From NCBI GenBank assembly GCA_030697165.1, contig JAUYQQ010000022.1:124001-188000 (forward strand): a stretch of DNA of 64,000 nt, given 5' to 3'. The DNA is from Acidobacteriota bacterium. GTDB lineage: Bacteria > Acidobacteriota > Vicinamibacteria > Vicinamibacterales > UBA2999. The translations under genes and the position numbers were made by a program. Below are positions 16,091 to 25,761 of the stretch, in pieces. The notes under the pieces are model-generated. The model ran no database searches, had not been told where the DNA came from, and saw only the letters and a program-made list of their open reading frames with translations. Position 1 is the first letter of the stretch. Every line of letters starts with the position of its first letter.

Positions 16091-18475
16091 TCATGTGCGG
16101 GTGCCCCACTTCCAGTTCCGAATCTCCGGCAGGTCCTGGCCGTTTGTCTCGATGTACTGCTTGTGCTCGATCAGCTTGTCCTTGAGCTGCCGCTTCAGGG
16201 AGCTGCCTTTCTCGCCGGTCTGCGGCAGGCGGTCGATGGTGTCCATCACGAGGTGAAAGCGGTCCAGATCGTTCAGCACCGTCATGTTGAAGGGCGTGGT
16301 GATGGTCCCCTCTTCCTTGTACCCGCGAACGTGGATGTTGTCGTGGTTGGTGCGTCGGTAGGTCAGCCGGTGAATCAACCACGGGTAGCCATGGAAGGCG
16401 AAGATGACTGGCTTGTCCTTCGTGAAGAGCGCGTCGAAGTCGCTGTCGCTCAACCCATGCGGGTGCTCGGTGTGCGGCTGCAGCCTCATGAGATCGATGA
16501 CGTTGACGACCCGGATCTTCAGGTCGGGCAGATGCTCGCGCATGATCGACACGGCGGCGAGCGTCTCCAGCGTGGGCACGTCGCCACAGCAGGCCATCAC
16601 CACGTCGGGCGCCACGCCCTGGTCGTTGCCGGCCCACGGCCAGATGCCGACACCCTCGATGCAATGCTTGACGGCCGCGTCCATCGTCAGCCACTGGGGC
16701 GCCGGGTGTTTGCCCGCGATCACGACGTTGACGTAGTGGCGGCTGCGCAGGCAATGGTCCATCACCGAGAGCAGGCAGTTGGCATCCGGCGGCAGGTACA
16801 CCCGAACGATCTCCGCTTTCTTGTTCATGACCACGTCGATGAAGCCGGGATCCTGGTGCGTGAAGCCGTTGTGATCCTGGCGCCAGACGTGCGAGGCCAG
16901 CAGGTAATTCAACGAGGCGATCTTGCGCCGCCACGGCAGGTGCAACGTGACCTTCAGCCACTTGGCATGCTGGTTGAACATCGAGTCGATGATGTGGATG
17001 AACGCCTCGTAGCAGTTGAAGAGTCCGTGCCGCCCGGTGAGCAGGTAGCCTTCGAGCCAGCCCTCGCACTGATGCTCGCTGAGCATTGAGTCGAGCACGC
17101 GCCCGCTGGGCGCGAGAAATTCGTCGTTCGGCGCGGTCGCGGCGTCCCACTGGCGTGTGGTCACTTCAAAGAGCGCTCCCAGGCCGTTGGAGACCGTCTC
17201 GTCAGGGCCGAAGACCCGGAAATTGCGCTGCTCGCTGTTGAGCGTCACCACGTCGCGCAGGAATGGTCCAAGCACGCGCGTGTCACCGATGCCGCGCACG
17301 CCCGGCGAGGGCACGTCGGCGGCGTAGTCGCGGAAATCCGGCATTCGCAAGTCGCGGAGCAGCATGCCGCCGTTGGCGTGGGGATTCGCGCCCATCCGTC
17401 GATCGCCTGTGGGCGCGAGTTCGGCCAGCTCCGGTTTCAGGCGGCCCTGCTCATCGAAGAGCTCCTCCGGCCGGTAGCTCCTGAGCCACTCTTCCAACAG
17501 CGCGAGGTGTTCGGGATGGGTGGCCGGGTCCGAGAGCGGCACCTGGTGCGAACGAAACGTGCCTTCAACCTGCAGGCCATCGACCGTCTTCGGACCCGTC
17601 CAGCCCTTGGGTGAATTGAGGACGATCATCGGCCAGCGCGGACGCACGAAGTTGCCCCCAGAGTGGACATTGTCGCGGGCGTCCCGCTGGATCGTCTTGA
17701 TGTGCTCCACGGCCGTGTCGAGCGTCGCCGCCATGGCCTCGTGCATCAGCATCGGTTCGTGGCCTTCGACGTAATACGGCGTCCACCCGTACCCGCGGAG
17801 TAACTGATCCAACTCCTCGCGGGTGATGCGGGCGAGGAGAGTCGGGTTGGCAATCTTGTAGCCGTTGAGATGCAGGATTGGCAGCACGGCGCCGTCGGTG
17901 ACCGGATCGAGGAACTTGTTGGAATGCCATGCGGTGGCCAGCGGAGCCGTCTCCGCCTCGCCGTCGCCGACGACGCAGGCGACGATGAGATCGGGATTGT
18001 CGAATACCGCACCGAACGCATGGCTGAGCGAATAACCCAGCTCGCCGCCCTCATGAATCGAGCCCGGGCACTCTGGGGAGGCGTGGCTGGGAATGCCTCC
18101 GGGAAAGGAAAACTGAAGAAAGAGCTTCCGAAGCCCGCCCTCGTCCCGGCTGATGTTGGGATAGACCTCACTGTACGTGCCCTCGAGGTACGTGTTGGCG
18201 ACAACAGCCGGGCCGCCGTGTCCAGGGCCGGACACGTAAATCATGTCGAGGTCGTACTTCTTGATGATCCGGTTCAAGTGCACGTAGATGAAGTTCTGCC
18301 CGGGGGTCGTGCCCCAGTGTCCCAGAAGCATGTGCTTCACATCCGCGAGCGTCAGTGCCCGTTTCAGGAGCGGATTGTCGTAGAGGTAGATCTGGCCGAC
18401 CGACAGGTAATTGGCGGCGCGCCAGTACGCGTCCATTTGGTAAAGCAGCTCCGGCGTGAGTGTGCGGCTATTCAT
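16091..18475 (-). CDS. xfp: Phosphoketolase (xylulose-5-P/fructose-6-P type)
   Basis: 794 residues, the usual family size. Thiamine-diphosphate enzyme signatures are present: [20 protein letters not shown] (about 51-70), [18 protein letters not shown] (about 81-98), a [28 protein letters not shown] region (about 125-152) and [18 protein letters not shown] (about 172-189). It splits Xu5P or F6P with phosphate into acetyl-phosphate plus G3P or E4P. Acetate kinase is 3 nt upstream in the same operon, so acetyl-phosphate would yield ATP and acetate. The route gives ATP without GAPDH, which is notable in a copper-ATPase operon. Confidence 0.95.
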   Translation of the reverse strand: MNSRTLTPELLYQMDAYWRAANYLSVGQIYLYDNPLLKRALTLADVKHMLLGHWGTTPGQNFIYVHLNRIIKKYDLDMIYVSGPGHGGPAVVANTYLEGTYSEVYPNISRDEGGLRKLFLQFSFPGGIPSHASPECPGSIHEGGELGYSLSHAFGAVFDNPDLIVACVVGDGEAETAPLATAWHSNKFLDPVTDGAVLPILHLNGYKIANPTLLARITREELDQLLRGYGWTPYYVEGHEPMLMHEAMAATLDTAVEHIKTIQRDARDNVHSGGNFVRPRWPMIVLNSPKGWTGPKTVDGLQVEGTFRSHQVPLSDPATHPEHLALLEEWLRSYRPEELFDEQGRLKPELAELAPTGDRRMGANPHANGGMLLRDLRMPDFRDYAADVPSPGVRGIGDTRVLGPFLRDVVTLNSEQRNFRVFGPDETVSNGLGALFEVTTRQWDAATAPNDEFLAPSGRVLDSMLSEHQCEGWLEGYLLTGRHGLFNCYEAFIHIIDSMFNQHAKWLKVTLHLPWRRKIASLNYLLASHVWRQDHNGFTHQDPGFIDVVMNKKAEIVRVYLPPDANCLLSVMDHCLRSRHYVNVVIAGKHPAPQWLTMDAAVKHCIEGVGIWPWAGNDQGVAPDVVMACCGDVPTLETLAAVSIMREHLPDLKIRVVNVIDLMRLQPHTEHPHGLSDSDFDALFTKDKPVIFAFHGYPWLIHRLTYRRTNHDNIHVRGYKEEGTITTPFNMTVLNDLDRFHLVMDTIDRLPQTGEKGSSLKRQLKDKLIEHKQYIETNGQDLPEIRNWKWGTRT

Positions 18476-18478
18476 GGT

Positions 18479-19684
18479 TCACTTCTCCCGAGTGGAGACC
18501 AGTTTGAGGACGCGAATAACGGACCTCGCGATCATCAGCTCCTCGTCGGTGCGGATGACCCGCACCTTCACGCGGCCGGCGGCCCGCGAAATCATCGGCG
18601 CATTCTTCGCATTGCGCTTCGGATCGAGCTCGATGCCGAAAAAGTCGAGGCCGTCGCAGACCCGCTTCCGGATGACCGGCGCGTTCTCGCCGATGCCTGC
18701 GGTAAAGACCAGCGTGTCCAGTCCACCGAGCGCGGCGGCGAACGAACCGATCCACTTCTTCGCCTGATAACAAAACAGCGCCACCGCTTCCCGCGCCCGC
18801 ACGTCACGCGCCTCGCGCGCGAGCAAGTCACGCAGGTCGGAGCTGGTCTCGGACACGCCGAGCAGTCCGGATTCATGGTTCACCATGCGCTGAAATCGCG
18901 CCGCGGTCATGCGCTCGGTGCGTGCGAGGTGGTACACCAGGCCCGGATCCAGGTCTCCCGTGCGGGTGCTCATCATCAATCCTGCCGTGGGCGTGAAGCC
19001 CATGCTCGTGTCAGTGCTTTTGCCGTTGCGCACGGCAGCCAGGCTCGCGCCGTTGCCAAGATGCGCGAGGATCACGCGGCCAGTCCTGGCCGCCGGGTCA
19101 CCGAGGCGAGCGAGTTCTTCCATCAGATAGGCATAGGACAAGCCGTGAAAACCGTAGCGTTGAACTCCTTTCGCTTCGTGGCGCCGCGGGATCGGCAATA
19201 ACGTGGCGACCCGCGGCATGCTGCGGTGAAACGCCGTGTCGAAGCACGCCACCTGGGGCAGCTTTCGATAACGCGACCGGAACGCCTCGATCAGCCCGAT
19301 CTCGCGCGGCAGGTGCTCGGGGGCGTACGGCGTGATCCGGTGCAGTTCCGCGAGCAGCTTCGGTGTGACCTTCTCCGGTTCGGAATGCGTCATGCCGTGC
19401 ACGACGCGGTGGCCCACGACTTTGACCGACCCGAACAGTGGCTGCGCCTCGAGCCAGTCGAGGAGCACACCCACCACGGTACGGTGGCTGACGGCGCCCA
19501 GGCGGCGGGAGACCTGCGGTGTGCCGGCAACGTCGGTGACGACGAGGTTCGTGCCGCTCACACCGATCCGATCGATCTTGCCATCGAGCTGACGCCGCAG
19601 CTCCCCCCCGGCCTCATACACGGCGAAGCGGATGCTCGACGAGCCGCCGTTGATCGTCAGGATGCAGGGCGGCGCAGCATTCAT
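18479..19684 (-). CDS. ackA: Acetate kinase
   Basis: 401 residues, full length. Motifs: LTINGGSSSIRFAVYE (about 9-24, nucleotide site), VVGHRVVHG (about 102-110), HLGNGASLAAVRNGKSTDTS (about 203-222), GLMMSTRTGDLDPGL and FTAGIGENAPVIR (about 319-331). It converts acetyl-phosphate and ADP to acetate and ATP. Coupled to phosphoketolase downstream (3 nt) and preceded by the CBS protein. A diverged copy of its N-terminal 24 codons occurs at 25767-25838. Confidence 0.95.
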   Translation of the reverse strand: MNAAPPCILTINGGSSSIRFAVYEAGGELRRQLDGKIDRIGVSGTNLVVTDVAGTPQVSRRLGAVSHRTVVGVLLDWLEAQPLFGSVKVVGHRVVHGMTHSEPEKVTPKLLAELHRITPYAPEHLPREIGLIEAFRSRYRKLPQVACFDTAFHRSMPRVATLLPIPRRHEAKGVQRYGFHGLSYAYLMEELARLGDPAARTGRVILAHLGNGASLAAVRNGKSTDTSMGFTPTAGLMMSTRTGDLDPGLVYHLARTERMTAARFQRMVNHESGLLGVSETSSDLRDLLAREARDVRAREAVALFCYQAKKWIGSFAAALGGLDTLVFTAGIGENAPVIRKRVCDGLDFFGIELDPKRNAKNAPMISRAAGRVKVRVIRTDEELMIARSVIRVLKLVSTREK

Positions 19685-19708
19685 GGGCCGACTCCCGTAC
19701 CCTTACGA

Positions 19709-20086
19709 CTACTCCAACGCGTGGGCGCTGACGGTGCCGCAGCAGTTCCCGGCGCCGTCCACCACGGGCAAGCTCGTCGCGCGATGTTCATGGAGTTTTC
19801 GGCGCGCTTCCACAACCGGTTCATCCGCGCCACAACACGCCGACGCAGGGTGCATGATCTTATCGACGCGCACCTCCGAGGCGCGCCCGTCGTCCGCGGC
19901 CACGCCGCAACAGACGTCGCGCTCGGTGACGACGCCGACCAGCTTGCGGGTGTTGGTATCCTCGACCACCGGGGCGCAGCCGCATCCGGAATCGCGCATG
20001 GCTCGCGCCGCGTGTCCCGCCGTGTCTTGCGGTGTACAGCACGAAGACGCTTCGATTGGTTTCATCACATCACTACAACAACTCAT
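19709..20086 (-). CDS. Cysteine-rich CBS-domain protein
   Basis: 125 residues. ATG 20086 (MSCCSDVM) is chosen because AAAAGGAG lies just upstream; an earlier in-frame ATG (20107) lacks one. Two CBS motifs: about 20-70 (AARAMRDSGCGCAPVVED, RKLVGVVTERD) and about 75-125 (VDKIMHPASACC, ARRKLHEHRATSLPVVD). Twelve Cys occur, mostly in pairs (CC at 3-4 and 16-17, then CGC, CC, CC, CC), which is exceptional for a CBS pair. CBS domains bind adenosine nucleotides and regulate partners; the Cys pairs suggest metal or redox sensing. Placed between the metal ATPase and acetate kinase, it could gate one of them; that is inference. Confidence 0.75.
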   Translation of the reverse strand: MSCCSDVMKPIEASSCCTPQDTAGHAARAMRDSGCGCAPVVEDTNTRKLVGVVTERDVCCGVAADDGRASEVRVDKIMHPASACCGADEPVVEARRKLHEHRATSLPVVDGAGNCCGTVSAHALE

Positions 20087-20117
20087 GGGATTCTCCTTTT
20101 CCATCATGGATGGCCGC

Positions 20118-22556
20118 TCATGCGGCCGCCTTCTCGCCGGGCTGACGAATTCCCGCCAGCTTGGTGCGCTTCAGCATCAGCGCATTGATAGCCACGACGA
20201 GGGTGCTGCCGGACATGGACAGCGCCGCGACCTCCGGACTCAGTACGAACGGATAGAACACACCGGCCGCGATCGGGAAGGCGATCACGTTGTAGCCAAC
20301 GGCCCACCACAGGTTCTGGTGCATCTTTCGCAACGTCGCCCGCGACAGCTCGATCGCGGCGACGATGTCATACGGGTCGCTCTTCATCAGCACGACATCG
20401 GCGCTGTCCATCGCCACGTCGGTGCCGGCGCCAATCGCAAATCCGACGTTGGCCTGAGTCAGCGCGGGCGCGTCGTTGACGCCGTCACCGACCATCCCGA
20501 CCTTCTTCCCCGTGGCCTGCAGCTCCTTCACCTTGTCGGCCTTCTGAGCCGGTAGCACGTCGGCCAACACGCTGTCGATGCCGAGATCCGCGGCGATCCG
20601 TTTGGCGGTGGCCGCGTTGTCTCCGGTCAGCATCACCACTTCGATCTTGCGTTCGCGCAGCTTGGCCACGGCGGCCTTAGAGGTGGGCCTGATCGCATCG
20701 GCGATGGCAATCAGGCCGATCACGCGAGCGGCCTGCGACACATGGACGACGGTGCGGCCATCGCCCTGCAGGCGGGTAGCCTGGGCCTCCAGCGTACCGA
20801 GCGAGAGCTTCTGCGTATCCATCAGCAGGCGATTGCCGAGAAACACCGTGCCGGCGGCGGTCTCGGCGCGCGCGCCCATGCCGTCGAGGCTTTCGAAGCC
20901 TGTCGGTGCCACGACCGTGAGGTGCGCGGACCGGCGCACGATGGCCTGGGCCAATGGGTGATCGGAGCCCTGCTCAACAGCGGCTGCGGCCGTCAGCAGC
21001 ACGTCCTCGCTGATCCCGTCTGCCGCAACGATTTCAACGACCTCCGGTTGGCCGACAGTGAGAGTACCGGTCTTGTCAAAGACGATCACGTTCAGCTTGG
21101 TGGCGTCTTCGAGCGCGGACGCGTTCTTGAAGAGAATGCCGTTCGCGGCGCCGAGGCCGGTCCCCACCATCACCGCCATCGGTGTGGCCAGTCCCAATGC
21201 ATCCGGGCAGGCGATCACGAAGACCGTGATCGTCAGCGTGACCGCGAACAGCAGCGGCTGACCAATCCACCAGAACCACACCGCAAAAGTCACGAGGCCG
21301 ACGACGATGGCGGCGATCACCAGCCACTGCGCGGCGCGGTCTGCAAGCAGCTGTGCCGGCGCCTTTGAGTTCTGGGCCTCTTGTACCAGCTTGACGATCT
21401 GCGCCAGCGCCGAATCCGCCCCGACCTTCGTGGCCTTGTAGCGAAAGGTGCCGCTCTTGTTGATGGTGGCACCGATCACCGTGGCGCCAGGCCCCTTCTG
21501 CACCGGCATCGACTCGCCCGTGAGCATCGACTCGTCGACCAGGGATTCACCAGTCTCGACGGTGCCGTCGACGGGAATCTTGTTGCCCGGCCGGATCACG
21601 ACAATCTCCCCCGCCAGCACCTCGGCCGTCGGCACTTCAGCCTCGGCGCCGTTGCGAAACACGGTCGCCATCGCCGGCGTGAGGTTCATCAACGCCTTGA
21701 TGGCGGACGAGGCCCCGGCGCGGGCCCGCATCTCCAGCCAGTGGCCGAGCAGGATGAACACCAGCAAAACGGCCACGGCTTCATAGAACTGCCCGCCGCC
21801 CTTGAAGATGAACGTGGCGCCGACGCTGAAGAGATAACCGGTGCCGACGCTCAGCACCACCAGCGCGGCCATGCCGAGGGTGCCCTTCCTGATCGCGCGC
21901 CAGGCAGAGACGAAGAACGGCCAGCTGGGATAGACGATGGCGAGCGTGGCAAAGCCGAAGAGCCAGACGTTGAGGTCAAGGCCAAAGGGTGGCGCGGGCG
22001 GGGTAAACATGCCCATCGGCGAGTAGACAAAGAGGGGAATCGTGAAGACCAGGCAGATCAGGAAACGGTTGCGCATGTCGCGCACCATCGACTCCAGGTC
22101 TCCGCCACTGTGGCCCAGTTCATGTGCCATGTCCGCCGACATGGCGGGCGGCGCGCCAGCCTTCGCGTGGCCCTCGTGACCCTTGGCAGTGGGAGTTGCG
22201 GGGGCGGGCACTTCGGCGGGAGCGGCCGGCGGCGGTTTCGGGGTCGCGGGCGCGGGCACGGCAGCAGGCGCACCGGCGACGGCTGGTGAGAGGGTGGTGG
22301 CTGGTGCCGCGTGGTCGTCGTGGTCGTCGCCGGAGGCAGGCACGGCCGGCGCGGACGACTCATACCCGGCTCGGCGCACCGCCGATTTGATATCGGCGAT
22401 CTCGAGTCGCGTTTCGTCGTAGCGGACGGTGGCGTTTCCGGCCGCATGATTAACGGTCACGCTTTCGACGCCGGGCACCTCGCCAATCCGCTGTTCCACG
22501 TCGTCCACGCTCCAGACCGACAGCATGGCGTGCACGTCAAGAACGCTGGTTTTCAT
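20118..22556 (-). CDS. P1B-type heavy-metal ATPase with CPD motif and Cys-less HMA domain
   Basis: 812 residues. N-terminal HMA-like fold (about 1-68) lacks the CxxC copper site ([18 protein letters not shown]). A linker of about 80 residues is Ala/Pro-rich with HDDH and GHEGH. TM domain from about 165, then TGES (about 344), the transmembrane motif [10 protein letters not shown] (about 446-455) where Cu pumps have CPC, phospho-Asp in DKTGTLT (about 492), SDHPLAQA, and [10 protein letters not shown]. The later helices read GYNVIAFP and SMSGST, close to the YN and MSxSS of Cu(I) pumps. A copper-family exporter is likely, but the CPD change leaves metal choice open. Confidence 0.85.
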   Translation of the reverse strand: MKTSVLDVHAMLSVWSVDDVEQRIGEVPGVESVTVNHAAGNATVRYDETRLEIADIKSAVRRAGYESSAPAVPASGDDHDDHAAPATTLSPAVAGAPAAVPAPATPKPPPAAPAEVPAPATPTAKGHEGHAKAGAPPAMSADMAHELGHSGGDLESMVRDMRNRFLICLVFTIPLFVYSPMGMFTPPAPPFGLDLNVWLFGFATLAIVYPSWPFFVSAWRAIRKGTLGMAALVVLSVGTGYLFSVGATFIFKGGGQFYEAVAVLLVFILLGHWLEMRARAGASSAIKALMNLTPAMATVFRNGAEAEVPTAEVLAGEIVVIRPGNKIPVDGTVETGESLVDESMLTGESMPVQKGPGATVIGATINKSGTFRYKATKVGADSALAQIVKLVQEAQNSKAPAQLLADRAAQWLVIAAIVVGLVTFAVWFWWIGQPLLFAVTLTITVFVIACPDALGLATPMAVMVGTGLGAANGILFKNASALEDATKLNVIVFDKTGTLTVGQPEVVEIVAADGISEDVLLTAAAAVEQGSDHPLAQAIVRRSAHLTVVAPTGFESLDGMGARAETAAGTVFLGNRLLMDTQKLSLGTLEAQATRLQGDGRTVVHVSQAARVIGLIAIADAIRPTSKAAVAKLRERKIEVVMLTGDNAATAKRIAADLGIDSVLADVLPAQKADKVKELQATGKKVGMVGDGVNDAPALTQANVGFAIGAGTDVAMDSADVVLMKSDPYDIVAAIELSRATLRKMHQNLWWAVGYNVIAFPIAAGVFYPFVLSPEVAALSMSGSTLVVAINALMLKRTKLAGIRQPGEKAAA

Positions 22557-22605
22557 CGAGTCTCCTCAGTCGGCTTCAGCTTCGACATGTGTGACCTCCT
22601 CGCTG

Positions 22606-23031
22606 TCAGGTCGATGGCGTCGACTCTTTGGAGCCTCCTTCAGGTGTTGATGGCGCCGCGGTCTTCGCCGCGGTCTCTTTGTTTAGTGGTGCGGCGCCTG
22701 TCGAAGCCGCGCCCACGTTGGCTGGTGCGGCCGGGGGCGTCTTCGTCGCAGCCGGTCCCTGGGTAGCAGGCGGCGCGCCTGGCTCTTTGTGGCCTTCGTG
22801 ACTGTCGCCCGGCGCGGCGGCGGGCGCGGCCGACTCATACCCACTCTGGCGCACGGCCGACTTGATATCGGCGACCTCGAGCCGGGTTTCGTCGTAGCGC
22901 ACGGTGGCGTTTCCTGCGGCGAAATTCACGGTCACGCTTTCGACACCCGGCACCTCGCCAATCCGTTGTTCCACGCCCTCCACGCTCAAGACCGACAGCA
23001 TGTCGTGCACTTCCATTACGCTCGTTTTCAT
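22606..23031 (-). CDS. Stand-alone Cys-less HMA-like protein with Ala/Pro tail
   Basis: 141 residues. Residues 1-68 are a near copy of the N-terminal domain of the ATPase downstream (shared [18 protein letters not shown] and FRYDETRLE-like wording, here [19 protein letters not shown]), again without CxxC (DMLSVLSV). The rest is low-complexity Ala/Pro/Thr with GDSHEGHKEPG. It looks like a partial duplication of the ATPase N-terminus that became a separate gene. It may act as a soluble partner or regulator of the pump. No signal peptide, so cytoplasmic. Confidence 0.75.
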   Translation of the reverse strand: MKTSVMEVHDMLSVLSVEGVEQRIGEVPGVESVTVNFAAGNATVRYDETRLEVADIKSAVRQSGYESAAPAAAPGDSHEGHKEPGAPPATQGPAATKTPPAAPANVGAASTGAAPLNKETAAKTAAPSTPEGGSKESTPST

Positions 23032-23059
23032 CGCGTCTCCTTCACGGTCCTTCTTGGGC

Positions 23060-23326
23060 TCATGGTTGTGGCCTGCCCCAACGGCGGGTCAGAAAGTTGT
23101 GGATGGGAACAAACACGAGTCCGGCGTAGACGCCGTAGAGAAAGCTCTCAATCAACCCGAGGATGAAGCCCCCAAGAGTCAGCCACTTGAAAGCCGGTAA
23201 GACCGCCTCCAGGAATGGCGCCATATGCAAACTCGGCGGCACGATCAATCCGTAGATGACACACAGGACGAAGCTGATCGCGGCGAACAGTCCCAGTGAC
23301 CAACTCACGACTTTGATATTCAGCAT
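23060..23326 (-). CDS. DUF5676-type small membrane protein
   Basis: 88 residues with two TM helices (about 7-29 and 45-73: FKWLTLGGFILGLIESFLYG, then VYAGLVFVPIHNFL). The two-helix layout ending in IHNFL resembles DUF5676 proteins found beside copper ATPases. Function unknown. In line with the genes on both sides (28-31 nt gaps). Confidence 0.65.
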   Translation of the reverse strand: MLNIKVVSWSLGLFAAISFVLCVIYGLIVPPSLHMAPFLEAVLPAFKWLTLGGFILGLIESFLYGVYAGLVFVPIHNFLTRRWGRPQP

Positions 23327-23357
23327 TGCCCCTACTCCCTGTTTCCAACTCGGCGTG

Positions 23358-23549
23358 TTAGTGCCGATGCCCGATGGCAGTCGTGGTCACGGCGCGACCT
23401 CGCGCTACGTCTTTCTCATCCCGGTTTCGCTGACGATCACCCCCACCATGACTGAGATGGCCGCCGTGCCCGCCGTGCCCGAACACGTGCATCGCGATGA
23501 AACCGACAAAGACCAGCAACCAGAACCAGTTTTCCGTAAGCCATGCCAT
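23358..23549 (-). CDS. DUF2933-type small His-rich membrane protein
   Basis: 63 residues. ATG 23549 (MAWLTENWFWLLVFVGFIAM) is chosen because GGAAGGA lies upstream and this is the standard family N-terminus; a longer frame to 23606 would run into the promoter. One TM helix is followed by HVFGHGGHGGHLSHGGG, a His-rich metal-binding stretch, and a basic tail ending GHRH. DUF2933 proteins are common in copper and silver efflux loci. First gene of the ten-gene operon. Confidence 0.75.
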   Translation of the reverse strand: MAWLTENWFWLLVFVGFIAMHVFGHGGHGGHLSHGGGDRQRNRDEKDVARGRAVTTTAIGHRH

Positions 23550-23584
23550 GACTGGTGTCCTTCCGGTGTGTCGCGGTAACAGCG

Positions 23585-23737
23585 GTCGCCTACTCAACTT
23601 GGACAAGCCGTTCCCGCAAGTAGGGAAATGTCAGAATTGCAGAGCAGCGCACACTGCCTTCAGTGTCTCCTCATGCAAAGGGATGTCCCACGACACCTCG
23701 TGGGCGATGACATTCGTCTTCATGAAGAAGTATTAAT
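23585..23737. promoter_or_regulatory. Bidirectional promoter module upstream of the ATPase-phosphoketolase operon
   Basis: Within the 457-bp gap 23550-24006. On the minus strand: TTCCC-TACTTGC-GGGAA at 23611-23627, then GGCTTG (23604-23609), then a GAGTAGGCGAC block, as in the cus promoter. On the other side, box ATGAAGAAGTATTAAT at 23722-23737, 110 bp away. The rest of the gap (23738-24006) has no gene I can support; an open frame from 23779 resembles nothing known. Confidence 0.6.
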
Positions 23738-24006
23738 CCAGCGAGGCTGGGCTTGCCCGTTGCGGGAGCGCTATCAACATGCGGTCCTGTGCAAAACCGA
23801 ACAGACACGCGCCGGCAGAGACTGAAACAATCGGCCTAGGCTGCACGCTCAAAGACGCAGGTTCTGAGCGTGGGCGATCTTTGTCATTGCGTCGCTCGGT
23901 TGTCCGAGGGCGCCCATTCCTGCTGACGCCGGACCTCTTCGCGCCGACCGGCGACGACCGCGACCGGCCGTCAGAAAGCCCTGAACGGTCGTGATGGAGC
24001 CTTCCG

Positions 24007-24402
24007 ATGTCCGATACTCCCGAACACGAGTTCCACCGTCGGCCGCACGCACCGCTAGCGGCGGACCCGTATATGGAATTCGACCTGCCGGCCGAGACCC
24101 ATCGCTTGCACACTGAGTCGACCTGGAGCGCAGGTCACAACGCCCGAACGCTAATCAAGTACGACGACCTCCGGGTCGTCCTGATCGCGCTCCACGCAAG
24201 CGCGCGTCTCCCCACACACAAGACCGAAGGGCGGATCTCGATTCACGTGCTGTCAGGCCACGTCCAGGTGAAGGCCGCAGAGCGGACGTTCAGTCTTCGC
24301 CCCGGCGGCTTGATCGCACTCGATCAGGGCGTGCCCCATGAGGTCGAAGCACTTGAAGAGAGCGCGTTTCTGCTCACGCTCGCCTGGCCGGGGCGGGGAT
24401 GA
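24007..24402 (+). CDS. Cupin-domain protein
   Basis: 131 residues, no signal peptide. Beta-barrel cupin pattern in the second half: ALHASARLPTHKTEGRISIHVLSGHVQVKAA (two segments around 60-90), then LRPGGLIALDQGVPHEVEALE (about 98-118). Motif 1 has His and Glu (H-K-T-E-G) and motif 2 PHEVEA, so a metal site may exist. The role is unknown; it could be a small-molecule sensor or stress protein. It lies downstream of the ATKAA box at 23722 but 270 bp away. Confidence 0.75.
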   Translation: MSDTPEHEFHRRPHAPLAADPYMEFDLPAETHRLHTESTWSAGHNARTLIKYDDLRVVLIALHASARLPTHKTEGRISIHVLSGHVQVKAAERTFSLRPGGLIALDQGVPHEVEALEESAFLLTLAWPGRG

Positions 24403-24459
24403 ACTGCGCGTTGCCGTCACTCCCGGGCATTGTGTCAACGGGTTGAACCTCCATTGCGG

Positions 24460-25761
24460 TCATAGCCAACCATTCGTGAAACCCGCCCGCCGCAGTCCCG
24501 TCACCACGTAGGGACACGCGCGCATCAGCCGCCAGAGCAAGCCCGAGCGGTAGTTCTCGCACATCAGCACCACCGGACCGACGTTGATCCCGAAATGGTA
24601 CGGCGAGGTCCAGCCGCGCCCGGCGTCGTCCTCGTGCGGAAAAGTCAGATTGAAGCTGCACCGAAGGCAATACTCCCCCGTGACCTGTGGATAGACGTCC
24701 TGAAAATGCTCAACGGTGGGCAGCACGATCTCCGGGGCGAACGGGAGCGAGGCAACCACCGCCCACGGCGCGACGGTTCCGTCGTCCGGGCCATACGGCA
24801 CGCCACGGGCGACGTAGTCAAAGAACGAGCGCTCGATGCCGTGAACCCGCTGCGTCGTCCTGCCCGGTCCGTCGCTCGCGGTCAGTCCCCAGAAGTGCTC
24901 GCCGTAGCCCACGAACTCAAGCGGGTTCCGGATCGCGTACGCCTGCTGGACGTAGGTCGCGCGGCGGCTGTTCTCGCAGTAGTCGATCCCCTTGTCTCGC
25001 GCAAAGGCATCCTGGATCCCGCGAAAGTCCACCCAGACGTGCGAGTACTGATGAATGAAGAGAGCGCCGCCGTAGAGCAGTTCGTAACCGAAAAGGTTTT
25101 TCCACTGATAGCTGGAAGTCCACGCGGCGTAGCTCTCCGTTGGCAGCGGATACGTTGGCGAGCCCAGACCGAGCGTGTACAAGAGCATGGCCTCGTCGTA
25201 GCCCTCCCATCGGTAGGGCAGAAAGCCGCTCTCAGGCTTCCACCCATGAGTGAGCGTCGCGCCGCCATTGCACGCCCATTGCCAGTCGGCGCGGCGATAA
25301 AGCGCGTCGGCCAACGTGCGAATCTCCAGATCGGCCTCTCCGTCCTGATCGAAATACGCCGCGGCGGCCAGCATCCCGGCCAACAGGAAACCGGTATCGA
25401 CGGTCGACAACTCGCACAAACCGGCGCGTGCTCCGGTGGTCATCTCGAGGAAGTGGTAGTAGAACCCTTTGTGACCGGTCATGCCGGGCGCCGTTCCCTG
25501 AGGGCTGGTCCAGAAGAACCGCAGAAGCGCGAGTGTTCGTTCGATCGCGTCGGCGCGTGTCATCCATCCCCGTTCGACGCCGACCGGATACGCCGCCAGC
25601 GCGAAGCCGACGGCCGCGATGCTCGCCGGGGCGCCAGGCTGTGTTCTGTCCGCCACCAGACCGTTGGCAGAATTGGTCTCGTTCAGGAAGTACCCGAAAG
25701 AATGACGCTGCAGCGCGTCCAGCCTCGTTTCGCCGAAGTCAGATCGAATCACATGAGACAT
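24460..25761 (-). CDS. Glucoamylase-like / GH144-type protein (glycoamylase domain)
   Basis: 433 residues without signal peptide. It shows the glycoamylase-domain pattern: RHSFGYFLNETNSANGLVADR (about 20-40), GHKGFYYHFLEMTTG (about 97-111), ELSTVDTGFLLAGML (about 117-131), a GFLPYRWEGYDEAMLLYTLGLG core (about 180-201) and WGLTASDGPG (about 290-300). Relatives act on beta-1,2-glucan or related sugars, commonly after export; this one appears cytosolic. Its start codon lies inside the end of an acetate-kinase N-terminal stub, so its promoter may be borrowed. Confidence 0.8.
   Translation of the reverse strand: MSHVIRSDFGETRLDALQRHSFGYFLNETNSANGLVADRTQPGAPASIAAVGFALAAYPVGVERGWMTRADAIERTLALLRFFWTSPQGTAPGMTGHKGFYYHFLEMTTGARAGLCELSTVDTGFLLAGMLAAAAYFDQDGEADLEIRTLADALYRRADWQWACNGGATLTHGWKPESGFLPYRWEGYDEAMLLYTLGLGSPTYPLPTESYAAWTSSYQWKNLFGYELLYGGALFIHQYSHVWVDFRGIQDAFARDKGIDYCENSRRATYVQQAYAIRNPLEFVGYGEHFWGLTASDGPGRTTQRVHGIERSFFDYVARGVPYGPDDGTVAPWAVVASLPFAPEIVLPTVEHFQDVYPQVTGEYCLRCSFNLTFPHEDDAGRGWTSPYHFGINVGPVVLMCENYRSGLLWRLMRACPYVVTGLRRAGFTNGWL

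Noticed and set aside
16074-17150. N-terminal extension of the universal stress protein
   Set aside because: It is phosphoketolase read in another frame; the USP family start and ribosome site are at 16073.
17870-19201. 443-residue open frame opposite phosphoketolase and acetate kinase
   Set aside because: Antisense shadow over two well-identified enzymes.
23779-23994. 71-residue frame between the promoter module and the cupin gene
   Set aside because: No ribosome site, no known fold, biased composition.
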